64,000 nucleotides of DNA, from NCBI RefSeq assembly GCF_036417845.1, contig NC_089979.1, positions 51,002,275-51,066,274 of the forward strand, given 5' to 3'. The position numbers and the translations under genes were made by a program. The notes beneath the pieces were generated by a model that made no database searches, was not told the origin of the DNA, and saw nothing but the letters and a program-made list of their open reading frames with translations. The first letter of the stretch is position 1; every line of letters starts with the position of its first letter. Below are positions 46,740 through 60,865 of the stretch, piece by piece. The stretch comes from Apteryx mantelli. Its lineage: Eukaryota; Chordata; Aves; Apterygiformes; Apterygidae.

Positions 46740-49700
46740 CTATGAGAAACAAAGGACACATCACTCATTCATATAACATTTTGGAACAAATATCTCATAA
46801 AAATAAAAAGCTCAAGTATACTTTTGGTTCTGTAATTCCCCAGAAACCCAGAACCCCTTCACTTCTGTACAGTCCTGAAAAACTCTATTAATCTTGCTCA
46901 TGAAATATTGTAGCTCAATGATTGATTTTACTATTTGGGATTGGGGAGGAGCACAGAAATTATGATAGCTAAACTATCACCTGAAATCTAGGGGGAAAAG
47001 GATATGGTTTGATTTCATCACCACCACAGCAAGGAAATATTAAGGAATCAGTTTATGACTCAAAAAATGCTCAGGCTCAGAGAAGAGTGAAGACAATTGT
47101 GGAACTTCCTTTCTCCACTGGCAAAAGTAGAAGCCCTCTATAGCTTGCCAAGAAAGACTGCAACCAGTAGACAATCTAATTTTTAATATTATTTCTTCCT
47201 TCCATAACAGAAAATCTATTCCACACATACACTTTAACATTCCTTACTTTATTGAAACATTCTGTTTTTAACACTCACTTTACCTTGTAAACAGCTCTTT
47301 GTCTACTGCAAATGTTGAAGATTTTTGTCTACCCAGATTGCATTAATTTACCTTACTCTCTAGCCATAAATAAATATCTATCTTTAAAAAATATTAAGAA
47401 TTAAAATCATGTCATCCAAAGTTAGAAAATGCAAGAGTTAATACTGCCCTTCTAACAGCCCATGTAAGAATAATACATACTTCTCGTTCTTGGCCCCTGC
47501 ATCTTTCAATGCACAGGATGATCAGTTAATGAGAAGCTGGTCAATATTTTATTTCCTCCACACTGTTCAATATTTGTAATCTCAGGCTTTACTGAGATCC
47601 AGAACTATTATCTTCTTCACTGGGTTTCCTATGCTATTCATTAGTATAGCATCTGCATGCTATACAAATATTAATAAATGCTTTCTTCACAACATAAGGC
47701 ATGATGGGCATCATTGTCCCTATTTTACCAGTGAGTAAGAGAGCAATGAGGCAGTGTTACAGGCTTTATTTTAGATTCCATATTTTAAACATCTGTAGCC
47801 TGAAGTGTCAGTGTTATATCTTGCACCATATTGTCTCAGAGCACAGCTCCAGTTCACATCAACTGCAATTACGAATTTGCAGTAAGACCACAAGCTTCTC
47901 AATTTAGTAGGCAGAAAACAGGAAGCTCAGTGCAGCTTCACTGAAGTTTAGTCTGAAATGACTGGCCCTGACCACATGCTAGCTCTGCAGCAGGTGCAGG
48001 GGAAGATCCCAAATCCATAAGGAACCATGGTGTCTTTTGGATAACAGTCCTATGTTGCATGCTCCCAGATTCACTCCATCCTAATCACCTAGAGGAGGAA
48101 AACAGAATGTGATCATGTCACTAAAAACTATCATCAATGCACAAGAACATGGGGCCCAGTTGGGTTGCAGAGACCTTCTTAATTTACATTTCTCGCATTC
48201 TGAGCTCTGCAACAATATTAATATTTCTCAATATTACCATTTCTCAAGCACAGGGGTTTTTGTACTTGATTGTTCAGCTTTAAAACAACAACAGCAGCAG
48301 CAGCAGCAACAACAGAAGACCTTAAAACCATAACACTGGGGAAGAAAACAGAGATAAGGCATCTTATCAGCACTTTCTGAATGAGAACCTCCAGATCTAC
48401 CACATAGCTCATGTCACTTGAGCTAACAGACTGATAACAGCAGAGGATGTCCATCTTTCTTCTGGGCCAAACACGAGGTAAGAGCTTAGAAATGGTGAAT
48501 GTTAATATTTACCAGTGGATTCCCCAGATATCCTCTGAAGCAGGAGAATGATAAAACTCATGAAACACCTTTTCCCTCACTGCACATTTCTATCTACTCT
48601 TGTTTTCACTTCCAAGGATTCATTTCCACCCAACTGCTTGTTTGGTAGCACATCAGTCACCCTCTGTGGTACTGCAGTTCCTCATATATTCTCCAATCAA
48701 TCCATCCCACATCTCTCTCCATATCCCCTTCTCCTTTTAGAAATTTATCCTAGGCCCATGCACTTCCTTGACTTAACCTAGTTTTAACTACCACTCTTTT
48801 AATAATCAAAGCCCAAGTCCTCTACACTTCAGTTACCCCATTCCTACCTTGACCCCCACCTCCTCTGTAGTGTAATTAGACAGCTTCCCATGTGGGCAGC
48901 TGCAGGGAAACACTAAAAACTCAAGCAAGACATTCTCGTTTCCCCACGTTCCAATGCCACAGCACTTAGAGCAGCCAGCAAATTGATAGAAAGCATCTTA
49001 TTTCTAGTATACCTAGCTTAAGCATGAAAAAAAATCTTCAAAGACCTTAGCTGCCCACCTCTACTAAGTCTCTACAGAGTCTTTGAAAACTTGCATATTT
49101 AGGCAAATTTTCACAGGCTAGGAAAAGGCATAGCCATGGCAACCTCTCTGCCAAAAATTGTACCTGTTATGATACACTGAAGCACCAAAGTTTATCCAGA
49201 AAAAAATGGTACAATAATATTTTAATGTTTTCAGAATAAAGAACCTTTCCCAGCTTTGCTCTCAAAAAGCTGAATCATTTCAGCTCAAACTTTTAATCCC
49301 CACAATGAAGGGCTATTGAGCTTTTAGTATTATTGTAAACACTCTGAGTTTTAGAGAAGTCTAAATATCTATTTATAGATATAAAAAAATAAAGAAATAA
49401 TTAGAAATGTTCTACTTACAGCTTTTGTAACTGACAGGAAACGGTCATAGCTGATAAGGACAACATTAAACACTGAAGCTGTACACACAAGATAGTCCAT
49501 AACTAGCCAGAGCTTGCACAGGTTTCTTCCCAAGTGCCACTTCCCCGTCAGGTTGTAAGGGATGTACAAAGGTATACAAAAAGCACCTATGGAAATAAAC
49601 CAAATGAACACATCATAGCACTGCAGGCAGTGCTCATGAAAGCATAGGAACATCTTTGTGGTGTCTGATAAAAAAGTTATACAGATTGGAATTTCCATGT

Positions 49701-52700
49701 GGAAGGCTTTGTATTCTCATGCAGACAATGGACACTGTACCACATACTAGGCACCAGTAACATTCTTATCATTAATATTTTTTTGAAAGGCATATCATGT
49801 TTATTGCCATTACTTCTCAAATTTATATCACTTGATAAAAGAGAGAGTGACTGACTTTGCTTTAGCTGCTGTAGTAATACTATTCTGTATTAAGCCACTG
49901 AAATTCAAAAAAAAGATCTTTTTTCTTCTGGTGTAATCTGCTAACTGGTTTCTACAAAATACAGTCTAACAGTCATGCTTATATCCACTCAGAAGCATGA
50001 TATGGTATCTGAAAGTGCTCCAGAATTTACTGTTACAGAAATACAAAGTGGACTTCATATTAATCTTTCAAATTATATAACCAAGAAGCTAAAAAGAACT
50101 GCACAATTAATTAAGTGCATTGTCTAACATTTCTTCTGATAATATGCCCTTGATCATAACCATTTTTCAGCAGTGAACTGATAGGCTATTATCTATGGGA
50201 ATGCACCAAGCAGTGGGAACATACATGAGTGATCAGCACCCATGGCTATCTAAACTTAAGCTGTTATAGCCAAATGTTGTGAAAGTGCCAATGTGACTTC
50301 ATTTTAATGAATTTCTAGGTGATTGTACTAGATACTCAGTTACAGTACAAACTTGTAAGGCTGAAGAGCTAACAGTGTAGTTTGCTATACTGGAGAAGTA
50401 CAGCTAGCCCTAAGAAGGAACAGCATCAGTGCTGCAGTACAATGGAACTGCTGCATCTATAGAGCAACTATTACTTGCTCCTTCGATCAGAAGGTTATAG
50501 TATATATTTTAACGTTTTAACATTTTAACGTTCACAAGAAAAAAAACTGAGGATTATTTTAATTTTATATGTACTTCAAAATAGTGTACACTCATGTAAC
50601 AGGCACTGAGGATTATCTTGAGAGTTCCCATTTCTCTAAAAATGTTACAGTTCTTGTTATTCTCCCTCTTTACTAAAACTTAAGAGATCTCTGTTCATAT
50701 GCTATATGTTATAGGTCCAGAAGTACAGAGATAAAGCAAACATTGTTGAAGATCAAAATCATATCGATTAAATATAATAAAACAAAAGGCAAAGAGCTCC
50801 GCAAGCATTAGAAAAGCTCACATTTAGAAATTAGATCAAGTAGAAATTAAGGATAGTCTAGATACTGACCCAATCCTGAATCTAAATTATGCAGCCACAT
50901 AGCTACAGATCAATTAATTTGACTCTAACATATGCAAAGCTTTCAACCAAATTTAGAATGAGAAACTAGTCATTGAGGTAAACAGAATATCACGAAACAC
51001 ACTTTTACAGAAGTTAGGCTGTGCTAAGTTGTACATCTTCCTTTGCAAGGAGAAATTATTTACTTCGTACTTCTCAGCCAGATGCCACTATTTATTCAAC
51101 GCAGTGCTAGACTATGAGCATAATGACAGAACACCGCTCTATCAGTTGGTTTTCTATTCACTGCTGGTTTTTCTCTGTCTACCATAAAGCACTCCTCTAT
51201 GACAGGGAAAGAACTGCTTGGGCTGACAGAGACACCGGTCTTAGAACACGGACAGGCAGAAGAGGGTTTGTGAATGGAAGAGGAAAGACTCAAACATGCC
51301 ATGGTCAGGGGCACAACAGATTCAAAACTGCGCCTGCATGACTCTCCCAGTCCTGGGACCGATCTGAATTTTGACTCAGCTGCGATTCAGTGTTTTGACT
51401 CAGCAGCACCTATTTAGGTGCTCAGAGTACTACCATTCCCTTACACAGGCTCATGCCATTCTGGAGTCAGACCAGTGGCTGACTAGTTGAGACGATGCCC
51501 TCAGTGAGGCTTAGGATGCAGCCAAAGGGCAGACAACAATCTCTGCAGCACAAGGCAGGTATAAGCTCGAAGAAGTTATCATCCATACAGGGGAAGGGAT
51601 CAAAACATTGTACAGAATGATCTGGATATCATGAAGACTGAAATATTAAAAGCCATGCACATAACAGAATTTCTGATGCTGGCTATTGTGACTATAAAAC
51701 TTAAGAACAAAAATGGTGTCTTCTATTCTTTCAGTGTCCTTTTTAGATGTATATCAGGTAAAAAAGGTAGAATGAAAACAGTTTCACTTATAAAAAATTC
51801 TGTTGTGATGCAGTAAGTCAGAATATAGATTTTGTGAAATATTCACACTTGTTTAAAACCATTCTTCTGCCTATACAACATTTTAACCAACACTTTCAAT
51901 AGAAATATGCAAGACTTCATAGAAAATATCAGTACATCAGTCAGTCTCCAATTGCACATCATGCTAGCATTTTAACTATACTTTTCTCAATACAAGTTTC
52001 AAAGGTAACTGTGTCCATACATATAAATATGTACATAAATCATCAAACTTCCTATAAATTGTTTGATTTGTTATTTTTATTTACCTACACAAACACATAT
52101 TCCTAAGGTATGACTCTAGGTAGAGTCTAGGCCATGTACAATAAACTGTTTAAAAATATTATTCATCACTATTAAGTTGAAAACTTTAGGTGATTATCAG
52201 TATTGTGTTACAGTACAATGAACTAAAAGATAAAAACAATGTATGAAAAATCTGTCAGATAATATATACTGTATTCAGTTTCAGAATCTAGACTTTAGTC
52301 CAGACTAGTCACAAACAATTCCCCCTCCTTCTTATTCCGAATCAATCCATACGCAGTAATATTTTTTTTCCTGAAGCAATAACATTAAACATTATCTATT
52401 TATCTGACAAAGGATGCATTTCATATGATAAGGTATTTCTGAGAAATAATAGACTACTAAAACACTTAATGAAGTTTCCACCTTTCCTTATCCCTCCCTT
52501 AGACACACAGCTGGGAAATACTGCTCTTAGAAGAAACCACCCAGCAAAATACACTCCTGCTTCGCCTAAGATTGCTAAGGAACAAATACTCCATGCCTCC
52601 ACGGTTGCAACTTACCCACTGCAAAGTCAGAAATAGCAAGATTGAGAAAGAAGTAATTACTCCGATGCCGGAGGTTTCTGTCCATTATGAAAGCAAGGAT

Positions 52701-52862
52701 CACCAAGGCGTTTCCAAGGATTGTGATCAGAGCCAGCAGCGCCATAAGGACAGCCAGGAGCACCAACACACCCAGCGAGAACTCTGAGCTCAATGGCTGT
52801 GAGGACGTGGTCCCATTGCACGTTCCAGTCGTACGCAGAGCTTCAGCACTGCTGTTGTGCAT
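45951..52862 (-). CDS. HRH4: Histamine H4-type receptor, upstream tandem copy (copy B), 3 exons
   Basis: This is the second complete receptor gene in tandem, between IMPACT and copy A. Coding exons are 52616-52862, 49420-49586 and 45951-46739 (247+167+789 bp), giving 400 aa, with the same intron phases as copy A and canonical splice sites. It keeps Asn3/Asn16 sequons, Cys106-Cys187, Asp113 (3.32), Glu205 (5.46), DRF, CWAP and NPFLY, so a working amine receptor is plausible. It differs from copy A in exon 2 (including an extra sequon at Asn94), in the distal half of ICL3, in ECL3 and at the C-terminus, which is three residues longer. The rest is identical or nearly so. The start codon is 8.9 kb downstream of the IMPACT stop. 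The role in histamine sensing by immune cells is inferred from mammalian H4. Confidence 0.9.
47705..47765 (+). repeat. MIR-like SINE scrap in HRH4 copy B intron 2
   Basis: Reads cattgtccctattttaccag and then a purine-rich stretch ending caatgaggcag, like the MIR core. No counterpart was noticed in copy A. Confidence 0.35.
48284..48315. repeat. (CAA/CAG)n triplet microsatellite in HRH4 copy B intron 2
   Basis: About ten CAA or CAG triplets on the plus strand (CTG/TTG in the transcript). Intronic, so not a polyglutamine tract. Confidence 0.88.
49420..49586 (-). CDS. HRH4: HRH4 copy B exon 2
   Basis: Same 167-bp length and phases as in copy A. It encodes the end of TM2, ECL1 and TM3 with Cys106 and Asp113. 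The TM2/ECL1 junction reads YNLTGKW, which makes an N-glycosylation sequon absent from copy A (YILTGKW). Other changes are His/Gln, Asn/Gly and conservative swaps among Val, Leu, Ile and Phe. Confidence 0.92.
49587..52615 (-). other. HRH4 copy B intron 1
   Basis: A 3029-bp phase-1 intron. The last 159 bp beside exon 1 (52457-52615) match copy A exactly. The rest is A/T-rich unique-looking DNA with a small TTTTAACG-type repeat at about 50505-50535. Confidence 0.85.
52616..52862 (-). CDS. HRH4: HRH4 copy B exon 1
   Basis: The ATG is at 52860-52862 and donor gtaagt at 52615-52610. The exon encodes residues 1-82 and is identical in every base to copy A exon 1. It lies in the 461-bp identical block 52457-52917. 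Confidence 0.92.
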
Positions 52863-55800
52863 CCTGCCTGTCCAGGTCAGTTCACTCTGGGAAGAAACTC
52901 ACGTCTCGCAGGTTTATTCAAAAGGTCAAGATTCATAAGGAACATTAACAGGCTAGACCAGAAAGTCTATAAACCTCCAAAAAATCTGACTTAAGGGAGG
53001 GAATTAAAAGGTTCTGATGCAAGATAAATCTTTTTTTCCTAAGATTTTGAAATTTTAATAAATAGCAATGCATCTGAAACCGTGTAAACCTGTGTATGAG
53101 TTATCAGTAAGAAATATGTAGTGTTTTCAAGCTCACACTTTAAAATGTAAGCTCTTCTTTATGCAACCTGATCCTTATCTGTAGTGGTCAGGAGGGCTGC
53201 TTTAACATTCTCTCTCTTATTCTCCTCTCTCTCAGGAAGTGTTTTGCTTGTTAGCATTATGGACCTCAATTTTTTCTAAAAGTTGTCTCTTATTCTGGGG
53301 TACACAGCCTTATGAGACTTAATCTATCTTATACTTCTGATTTCATCCTCATTTATCTAGTGACATTAGCTTTCAGCAAGTCTGTGGTCCCTTTATATTG
53401 TCTTATATGTTTTTGCCATCCAAAGGCATAATCAGCATTTTTTTTTTGGTCCTCTTTCTGTAGATCCTAGCACTGAAAACTAATACACTGTAAACACATA
53501 TACAATTACTTACCATGGTAGTAATGGTGCAATCCTCAGCAATCGGTTGCAAAACTCCCACTGAAATCAGTTGTAAAACTCTTACCCGCCTCAGTGACAC
53601 AGCATCAGTTGCTACCTTCCTAGAATCAAGGAATGAAATACTCACTCCCTGAATGGGAGCTTTGCAGTTAACTTTAATAGGGTTAAGCCTTTCTCTCCAC
53701 ACTGATGGGAGAAATGGTGTGCCTTCTGCAAGTGCTTAGATTTTGTATGAATAATGATACCATTTGCAGAGAGCTGTGAATATTCCAGAGTTGTAAAAAA
53801 ACAATCATTTTTATTGTAGGTCCTAAAAACTTTGGTGTCTAATTTAAGATATTCAAATTTGAAACATTTTAGCCTCCATGTCTGTGTTTCTGTTCCCCAT
53901 GTCTGTGGGAACAAATTTATTAGCATTTGCCTAGTACTTTTACTAAATGTTTGCATGGCAAGAGTACAGAAAGCAAAACTTTATTATCCATACAAATATC
54001 TGCACAGCATGCATGTCCATTTCTGCTTTAAGCTTTATTTCACTTTCAGGTAATGCTGAAAATGCTGAAAACACACTTGGGCAAAAAGTATTAAGTAATG
54101 CTACTAACCTGTCTTAAGTTTTTGAGGTCCAAGTTATTACACGGTTGAAAAAAAAATAGTGGTGCACAAAAGCCAGGTCAAATTAAGGGTTCAGCTAAAT
54201 CCACATCCTGTGTGCATCAGCAGCCAACAGCCTATAGAAGGGAGTAAGAACATAGCAAGATACAGTAATATATAGTATATATGTAGTATATGTAAATATG
54301 TAGTACATAGTAACTGCTGGTATGCTCTGCTTGCCTCCAGTGATTTGTGGCTCAGGGTACCAATATGGCATCAGAGATTACATTCACTTACTTTAATTCA
54401 CTTCATCTTCTAAACAGTCACCTACTTACCCCAAGAACTTTTGCTTCTGCATTATTTTGATAATAAAAGACATCGCGGTGCTTCTATAGGCCTCTAAGGA
54501 GGGTAACAGTCATGTCTGTGTTTGCTTCTCTGCATTCAAACCCAAAGAACAGCAAGAACATTGCCACAGATACAGTCAAAAACCAGATCCTATATAAAAT
54601 GTACCATGTCCCAATTATACTTACACTCTCTTTCCTCATAACTAATGCAATCAGTGCTTTTTGACTGGTCTCACCTCCTCATCACAGGAGCAACAGCTCA
54701 TTCAAAGTGACAGTCCCACGGTAAGAAAGCACTGAACCCAGGACAGCTCGCATGTACACACCATGCCCACTGCAAACCCTCAAAACTGGGTTTTGAGACA
54801 CCTAGTCACATATCATAGAGGAAAGCACATAAAAGGTTTCCTTCCTTTAGACGTGGGAGTGCTTGCCCTCAGACAGGAGGGGGTCCTGTGTTGGACTTTC
54901 CATACCCAGTAACACCTCCTCCCTTTTCGACTGCAGAAGATGGGAGAAGATCTGCGCTCTTAAGTATTCTCTACTACTGGGAACTTTTGGATATACTGTT
55001 GATTCCTAACTTGCCCCTAAGAGGCCAGAGATGTCAGCTTGAGTGTTCAGGCTTTGTAAAGACTGCCTCCTGCGACAAATCGATATACAGGCATCAATCC
55101 TGGAAGAAAAGCATTTGTTACAGTCTCCCAAAAGCTCCTCTATGACCAAATTGCTGTAAAAAATCTTATGAAAGCAGAAATACCATAGATCCAAACTGTG
55201 CTCAGATAGAATACATTTTTATAAAAACACAAATAGACAAATCATGGTGCAGAAAGCCATTGTGTGTAGCAATTGCAGTTAAACCTGGAGTCTCATAATA
55301 CAAACCCCTTATAAATTTTTTATGCATTTTTTCTTCAGTGATAATCTATGACAAAACCATTAAAGCTACAGTAGCAGTTAAGTTACTAATGTTATTTACA
55401 ACTATCCCACTTTAGAACTGGAATGCTGCAATTACAGTTCTTTGCAAAAGTTAGTATAACGGTTTGTATCTTCTGTATCTCTCTCAAGCTGCTTTCCAAA
55501 GTATAAATAGCCAGGTTCTCCTTGTATCTTAACCCAAAATTTTCAGTGCTCAGGTACTAAATTGGAAGAGCATTATGGGTACTGAATAAAGATGATGAAT
55601 CTGCCCAAATAATAGCTTCCCATATACAGTGGCCACATCCTCAGTTTTGTAGCACGCAACAGAATACCAGTTTTAATATACAGATATATAACAGCTGGGC
55701 TATGTCTTGTTAAGATAAGATGTGGAAAAGAATTTAAACAATTAAATTAAGAAAAAAATAACTTTGAATTCCTTGCTTTCCTTTGTCATCTTTATTCTTT

Positions 55801-55924
55801 AGTATTACTACAAGAATTAAAACACCAACTTTAATGCAATAAAGTCTAACAGTCCTAGAATCCCCTGGGAACATGGAAATTCTGGGCTCACTTTTGGTTC
55901 AAGCAGATTCCCCTTGTAAGCTTT

Positions 55925-55990
55925 CAGTGCCTTACTTGATGTCTTTGCTTCAGTTTCCTCACACCCAAAAGGAAGGTAATGCTTAGTGAG
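55925..55990 (-). repeat. MIR-like SINE relic
   Basis: The plus strand reads gcttcagtttcctcacaccc and then aaaaggaaggtaatgc, resembling the complement of the MIR core. Confidence 0.4.
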
Positions 55991-58900
55991 CGTCTCAAAA
56001 TCTGAGAGAAATTATGCATTAATTAATTAATAAACTACATCAGTAGAAGAAGATGAGAGACATTCTCCAAAATACCTTTAGAATGTTAGTTAGGATTGCT
56101 CATTTGAGAAGCAAGAAAGCCTTATTTTACAGCCCCCGAAAACAAGCAGAAGACAGCATTCATCCCATCTGAGCGATCAGCACCTTCACTGTTTTTCATG
56201 GGAAGCAATTGACCTTACTGAGCAGCTTAAATTCAAAAGTGCTTTCTAGGAGTATACGGGTACCTTATTCCCCTCCATCTCCCTCCCTCAAAATTTTTTC
56301 TTGGAGCTAACTATCTAATTTCTCAAAATCTTAGATACCTAATTCTTCCACACTATGCTTGGAAAGTCTGCGTGCAGCAGGGCACCTAAAAACACGGATG
56401 CTACACCCCTGTGCCTTGTGAATGTACCTCCAGGATCACAGACCTATTTTGTTTAAGTCATGAAGTCATTTAACTAATTCGTTAACATTCAAAACATAAT
56501 CTATGCTAGTCAGCATTCTTTTTCGAAAACATCAGCAGTGTAAGTGAAGTTTATTAGCAGATCCATTAAATAAGCTTTTTGCGGAATTTTGTTGTGTGGC
56601 TGTAGCTATGATTAAATCAGTCTAGAAAACTATTGTCTAGCTAGGAAAACATCTTAAGTAGATGCTGAATAAACTGCTGATTTTCTACTGGAGTCAGGGC
56701 AGCATATAAAGAGTTTGATGATAATTCTGTAAAAATATGAGACATTTTTACTCAAATAGACATGCTAGACAATTCATGAGAACAGATTGGTACACTGCAA
56801 GGATCCACAATAAATGTTATGTCTTTCTTTTCCCTCTTTTCTTCCCCAGGCTTTTAAGAAGGTATAGGAAACAGTAAAAGAATCACCTTGAGTTATCTGC
56901 TTATTATTCAGGCTTTACAAAATCAAGGTACTACAAACAGACCAAAATTGCTATGCTGCAATTAGAGAGGCATTTATCTTCATTTTTAAAAGTTGCAGAC
57001 AGCATGTTTTAAAAACAAGTGATCTTTTCATACTTCAGCATGGAATAATTCTGGATCTATAATAGGACATTCAGATGAAATGTTCTGTGTCATCACAACT
57101 TGAAGAGAAGAGCTAAGAGCTCTTTGTAAGAGCTAGAAAAGTTCTTTTCCATTTCTCAGCTGTCTTGAACTTATTAAGACTCTTCTACAGAAGTTCGTGT
57201 TTTACACAGAAACCATCTGGCAATTCTTCAGAAGATATTTTGCTAACAAAATCCCCTGATCAGAGACCAGATATAAACTCCTGCTGCTGCCCCACTCACT
57301 TCAGTTAGAGCAACATGAAAAATAAATCATTCTGATACTACCTTGTGGGATTCTGGGCTCCCGTAATGGCTAATCTGGTTTCAGCTGCATTCTGATTCAT
57401 TCCCTGAAGAGCAAAGTGAACTGTAAAACAAAGAGAGAGGGCAGAATAGAATGGCAGAAAAGATGAAAGTGACAATTGACCTTCTTTTGCTATTATTTAT
57501 GGACATATTTTTATGACCAGCAACTGTATTTTAAGTGTGGATTAATGCTATAGTCTTTCTCTTATTTTTTCAACTAATGAAATTTATAATTCTTTCACAA
57601 ATAGGGGATATGTTTACAACCTATACTGTCTTAAACCAATTTATAATATTTGGCAACAAAGAAACTTGCTCTGAAACTGCTTTTCTTGCTTGTTACCAGT
57701 ATAAATTGTATTAGGATGTTAATTTTAAAATTAAAGTTGCTGCAAATCATTTTAGTAATCTTTTCTTTGTTTGATCCTATGTGCTAGTTCATATACACAA
57801 AATTTGATTAATACAACTTGAATCCTCATCAAGTTGCATTGTCACTTCCTGGGCTAAAGAGCCTTGTGCTCTATTTCAATTCAGTTGATTTTCAATACAT
57901 TCCTTTAGATCCGTATTTAAAAAAACTTTAATTTGCAGTAAAATATTAAACCATCACAGTTTACATTGATACATTGATTAGATTGCTACATTGTTTAGCA
58001 GTAGGAGTTTAGAATAGCAGTATTTATGATAATGTATTTAACACGAATATGGAGATTGTGTTCCTACAAAACTCTCCAAGTTAAAAGTCAGACTTCCTTA
58101 CAAGCAAACACTGATCCCATCCTTGTCACCTGGTAGAGGAGTAAGCTGTGCCAAATCTAAAACAGATCTCCTGTCAGCACACTTTAGTTAACACAGAGTG
58201 AAAACATTCATTCCCACAGTCAGAGGTAGGTTGGCTGACTCTGCTTTAACCTAGTTTCACCGCAGAAACCTGCAAAAACGGTGACACATACATAAGAGAA
58301 AGGGTAAACTGTTCTTTCTCTTTTCTGTATAGAGGCATACTGAAGGTAACAACTTCTAATATTCACAAACTTTACCCAAAAATCAAAAATGAGAAACCAT
58401 CAGCACCATAAAAATTAAATGATCGTTAGTTATCAAAATGATAGGGTTATCATGATTACCACATCATCTATTTTGTTGTCACAGCATTATTTTAATAGAT
58501 GAGTGCCAATCTAAAATTACTACAGTTCAGAGTAAAAAGATGTTAATAATTTCAGTCTGTTCAAGAGTAACACATTGGCTCCCAAATAATATTCTTCAAA
58601 AGCATATATTTCAGCACTGTCAAAGTTCATCAGAGATACCAGTCTATCCAAGATTCAAACATGTCAACCACTGTAGTGACTGCATGTGTTTTTGCTACAG
58701 GAATCTGAAGCTTCTATAAATATTATGAATTCTATGATTTCACATAACATTTTAGAGATCTGCATATTTTTTCTGAGCAACAGCTCATGGCCTTAGAGCA
58801 CAACGGACTTACAAAGCAAGCTCGCTGCTTGTAAGAGAGGCCTGTTTATTGTTTTCTTTCTCAGATTATGGGGCATGCGTGTTCTCCAATAAGTAAGAAC

Positions 58901-60865
58901 AATAAAACATTTCATGGACCAGTTTCTGAAGAAGACTGTTTCTTGGTGTCTTTCTTAACAAGCCAAATACATTATAGGCAACTATGAAAGTGGAAGGATT
59001 ATAATATATACCACATCTGTTGCTGCTTTGCTTTAGATGCTAATATTCTTTCTCTATTTGCACCCTTTGAGGGGACCAGTCCCAGTATGAAAACACTCTT
59101 GACATGCCTCAAGGACTTCAACAGCTAGATCGGTGCTAAATTTTTTGATCCTGATACTTAACGACTACTGCTGCTCCTATATTCTCTCCATTACAAAGCA
59201 GGAACAATTGTATTCAGTGAAATGATGGGACACAGACTCCCTGAAGGACAGCTATTAATCAAAGTATAACAAGAATAACAGGTTCTTTAAGTCACAAGGT
59301 GTACTGAGTCATTGCTCTCAAAGGTAAGGACAAAATTCACTGTTGCAAAACTCTTCTGGAAAGCCACATGTAGAACTTGTTCTTAGAATAAAGGAAGTTT
59401 AAACTTAGAAAATGCTTATAAACAAAAAAAGGAAGAGAATGCAACTTCTCTAAACAAATGTGTCCACAGGAAGGATAGCTAGCCAGCACTTTATATTCTC
59501 ACTGAAAGAAAAACTGTGAAAATACAAACACAGCTCCGCTTCTATGATCTGCTTCTAGAGGTTTGTTACCAGCCATTCTAAGTTACTGTGTTTTAATTGC
59601 TCATCAAGTGGATGACCTATATGAGTCTATCTCATTAAGGCAGTGACTGGTTACCAAAAATCTGTTTCTTTCATTTGAGGGTTTTCATTTTCACCATCAT
59701 GCAAAACTAGAACATGAGATTTTTGAGGACAAGGATCAGTATTTCTGAAAAAATGGGAAGACCTAGCTCAGTTTGAACATTCAAAAGCTAAGACCTTCAG
59801 AATCACTTGTTGATTCTGAGCGTTCAAGCTTCAAGGGTGCTCTTTGGAGAGAGAATACACGTTACCACGACTGAAATGGAATCAATGGCAGCTGTAGCAG
59901 AACTTCTAGCAATTAATTTGCTTTTCTTCTTAATTAATTGTGACGATTTCAAACTCTAATGAAAGTATCAGAAACTTTGGAATACTTAAGTCAATAAAAT
60001 ACTGCAAGTGAATGGCAAAATTTTTACTTTAAAAGAGTCCATCAGTAAGATAGATTCTTATGAACTATGAACAAGAAATAGTTGTATCACTCCAGAAATG
60101 CCAATACTTTTACATAAGGTAATATGTAAAAGGATATTACATGAGAAGAATGTCTTCCCTGAGAGGAATGCCTTTTTGTAATTACAAGAACAGATGTTAG
60201 ACTGACCACGAAAGAGCTTAACAGTGCAGACAAGGAAACGTAGCTGCATAAAATTGTTTCAATAAATCATTGCATGATCTGTCTGCCAGAGAATCTACGG
60301 TAAAAGCTTTTTTTTAAAAAAAATATATATTTTAGTAACTTTAGTTATTAAAATACCTATACCATTAGTATACTATACTTACCTTAGTATATGATACTAT
60401 ACCTTTAGTATATTCAGTACCCCTTTAAGTTACTGAAACTGTTAAGAAATATCTCTTGCTATATGAAACTCTGTAATAATTAGTTTAATTTGATGAAGTC
60501 TACCTTTGGAAAGGTTTCCTGAAGTAGCTGTACTGTAGAAGTATAATGAAGTGTAAAACATATTGGCAAAAGGTGTATACCAGACTGATGGTCAAATAAG
60601 CAAGTCATACAAATATGCTTTTAAATTATGCAATTGTAACTATACCGTATCTTTTGCCACTACACAAAAGTCATTAAAAATTATCACAGTCCTAACTGGC
60701 ACTACTATACAGGAAAAATACGTAAGGTATACCTGAACTAAGAAAGCATCTGACTCAAATGCTAATAATTAAAGATCACCACATTTAGAAATTAATTTGA
60801 AAAAAAAAAACAAAATCAGATCATTTAGTCCATCCTCTGCAAGTGAAAGATACCAAGGTAATGTT

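Larger units (their letters stand above)
46740..49419 (-). other. HRH4 copy B intron 2
   Basis: A 2680-bp phase-0 intron. It contains a CAA/CAG triplet run (48284-48315), a MIR-like scrap near 47705-47765 and a C/T-rich stretch at 48540-48860. No exon is seen inside. Confidence 0.85.

Noticed and set aside
48109-48333. Possible polyglutamine protein
   Set aside because: The CAA/CAG run lies on the plus strand within HRH4 copy B intron 2, with no gene support around it. It is a microsatellite.
53403-60249. Third HRH4 copy or remnants upstream of copy B
   Set aside because: I looked for exon 1, 2 and 3 motifs in both strands between copy B and IMPACT and saw none.
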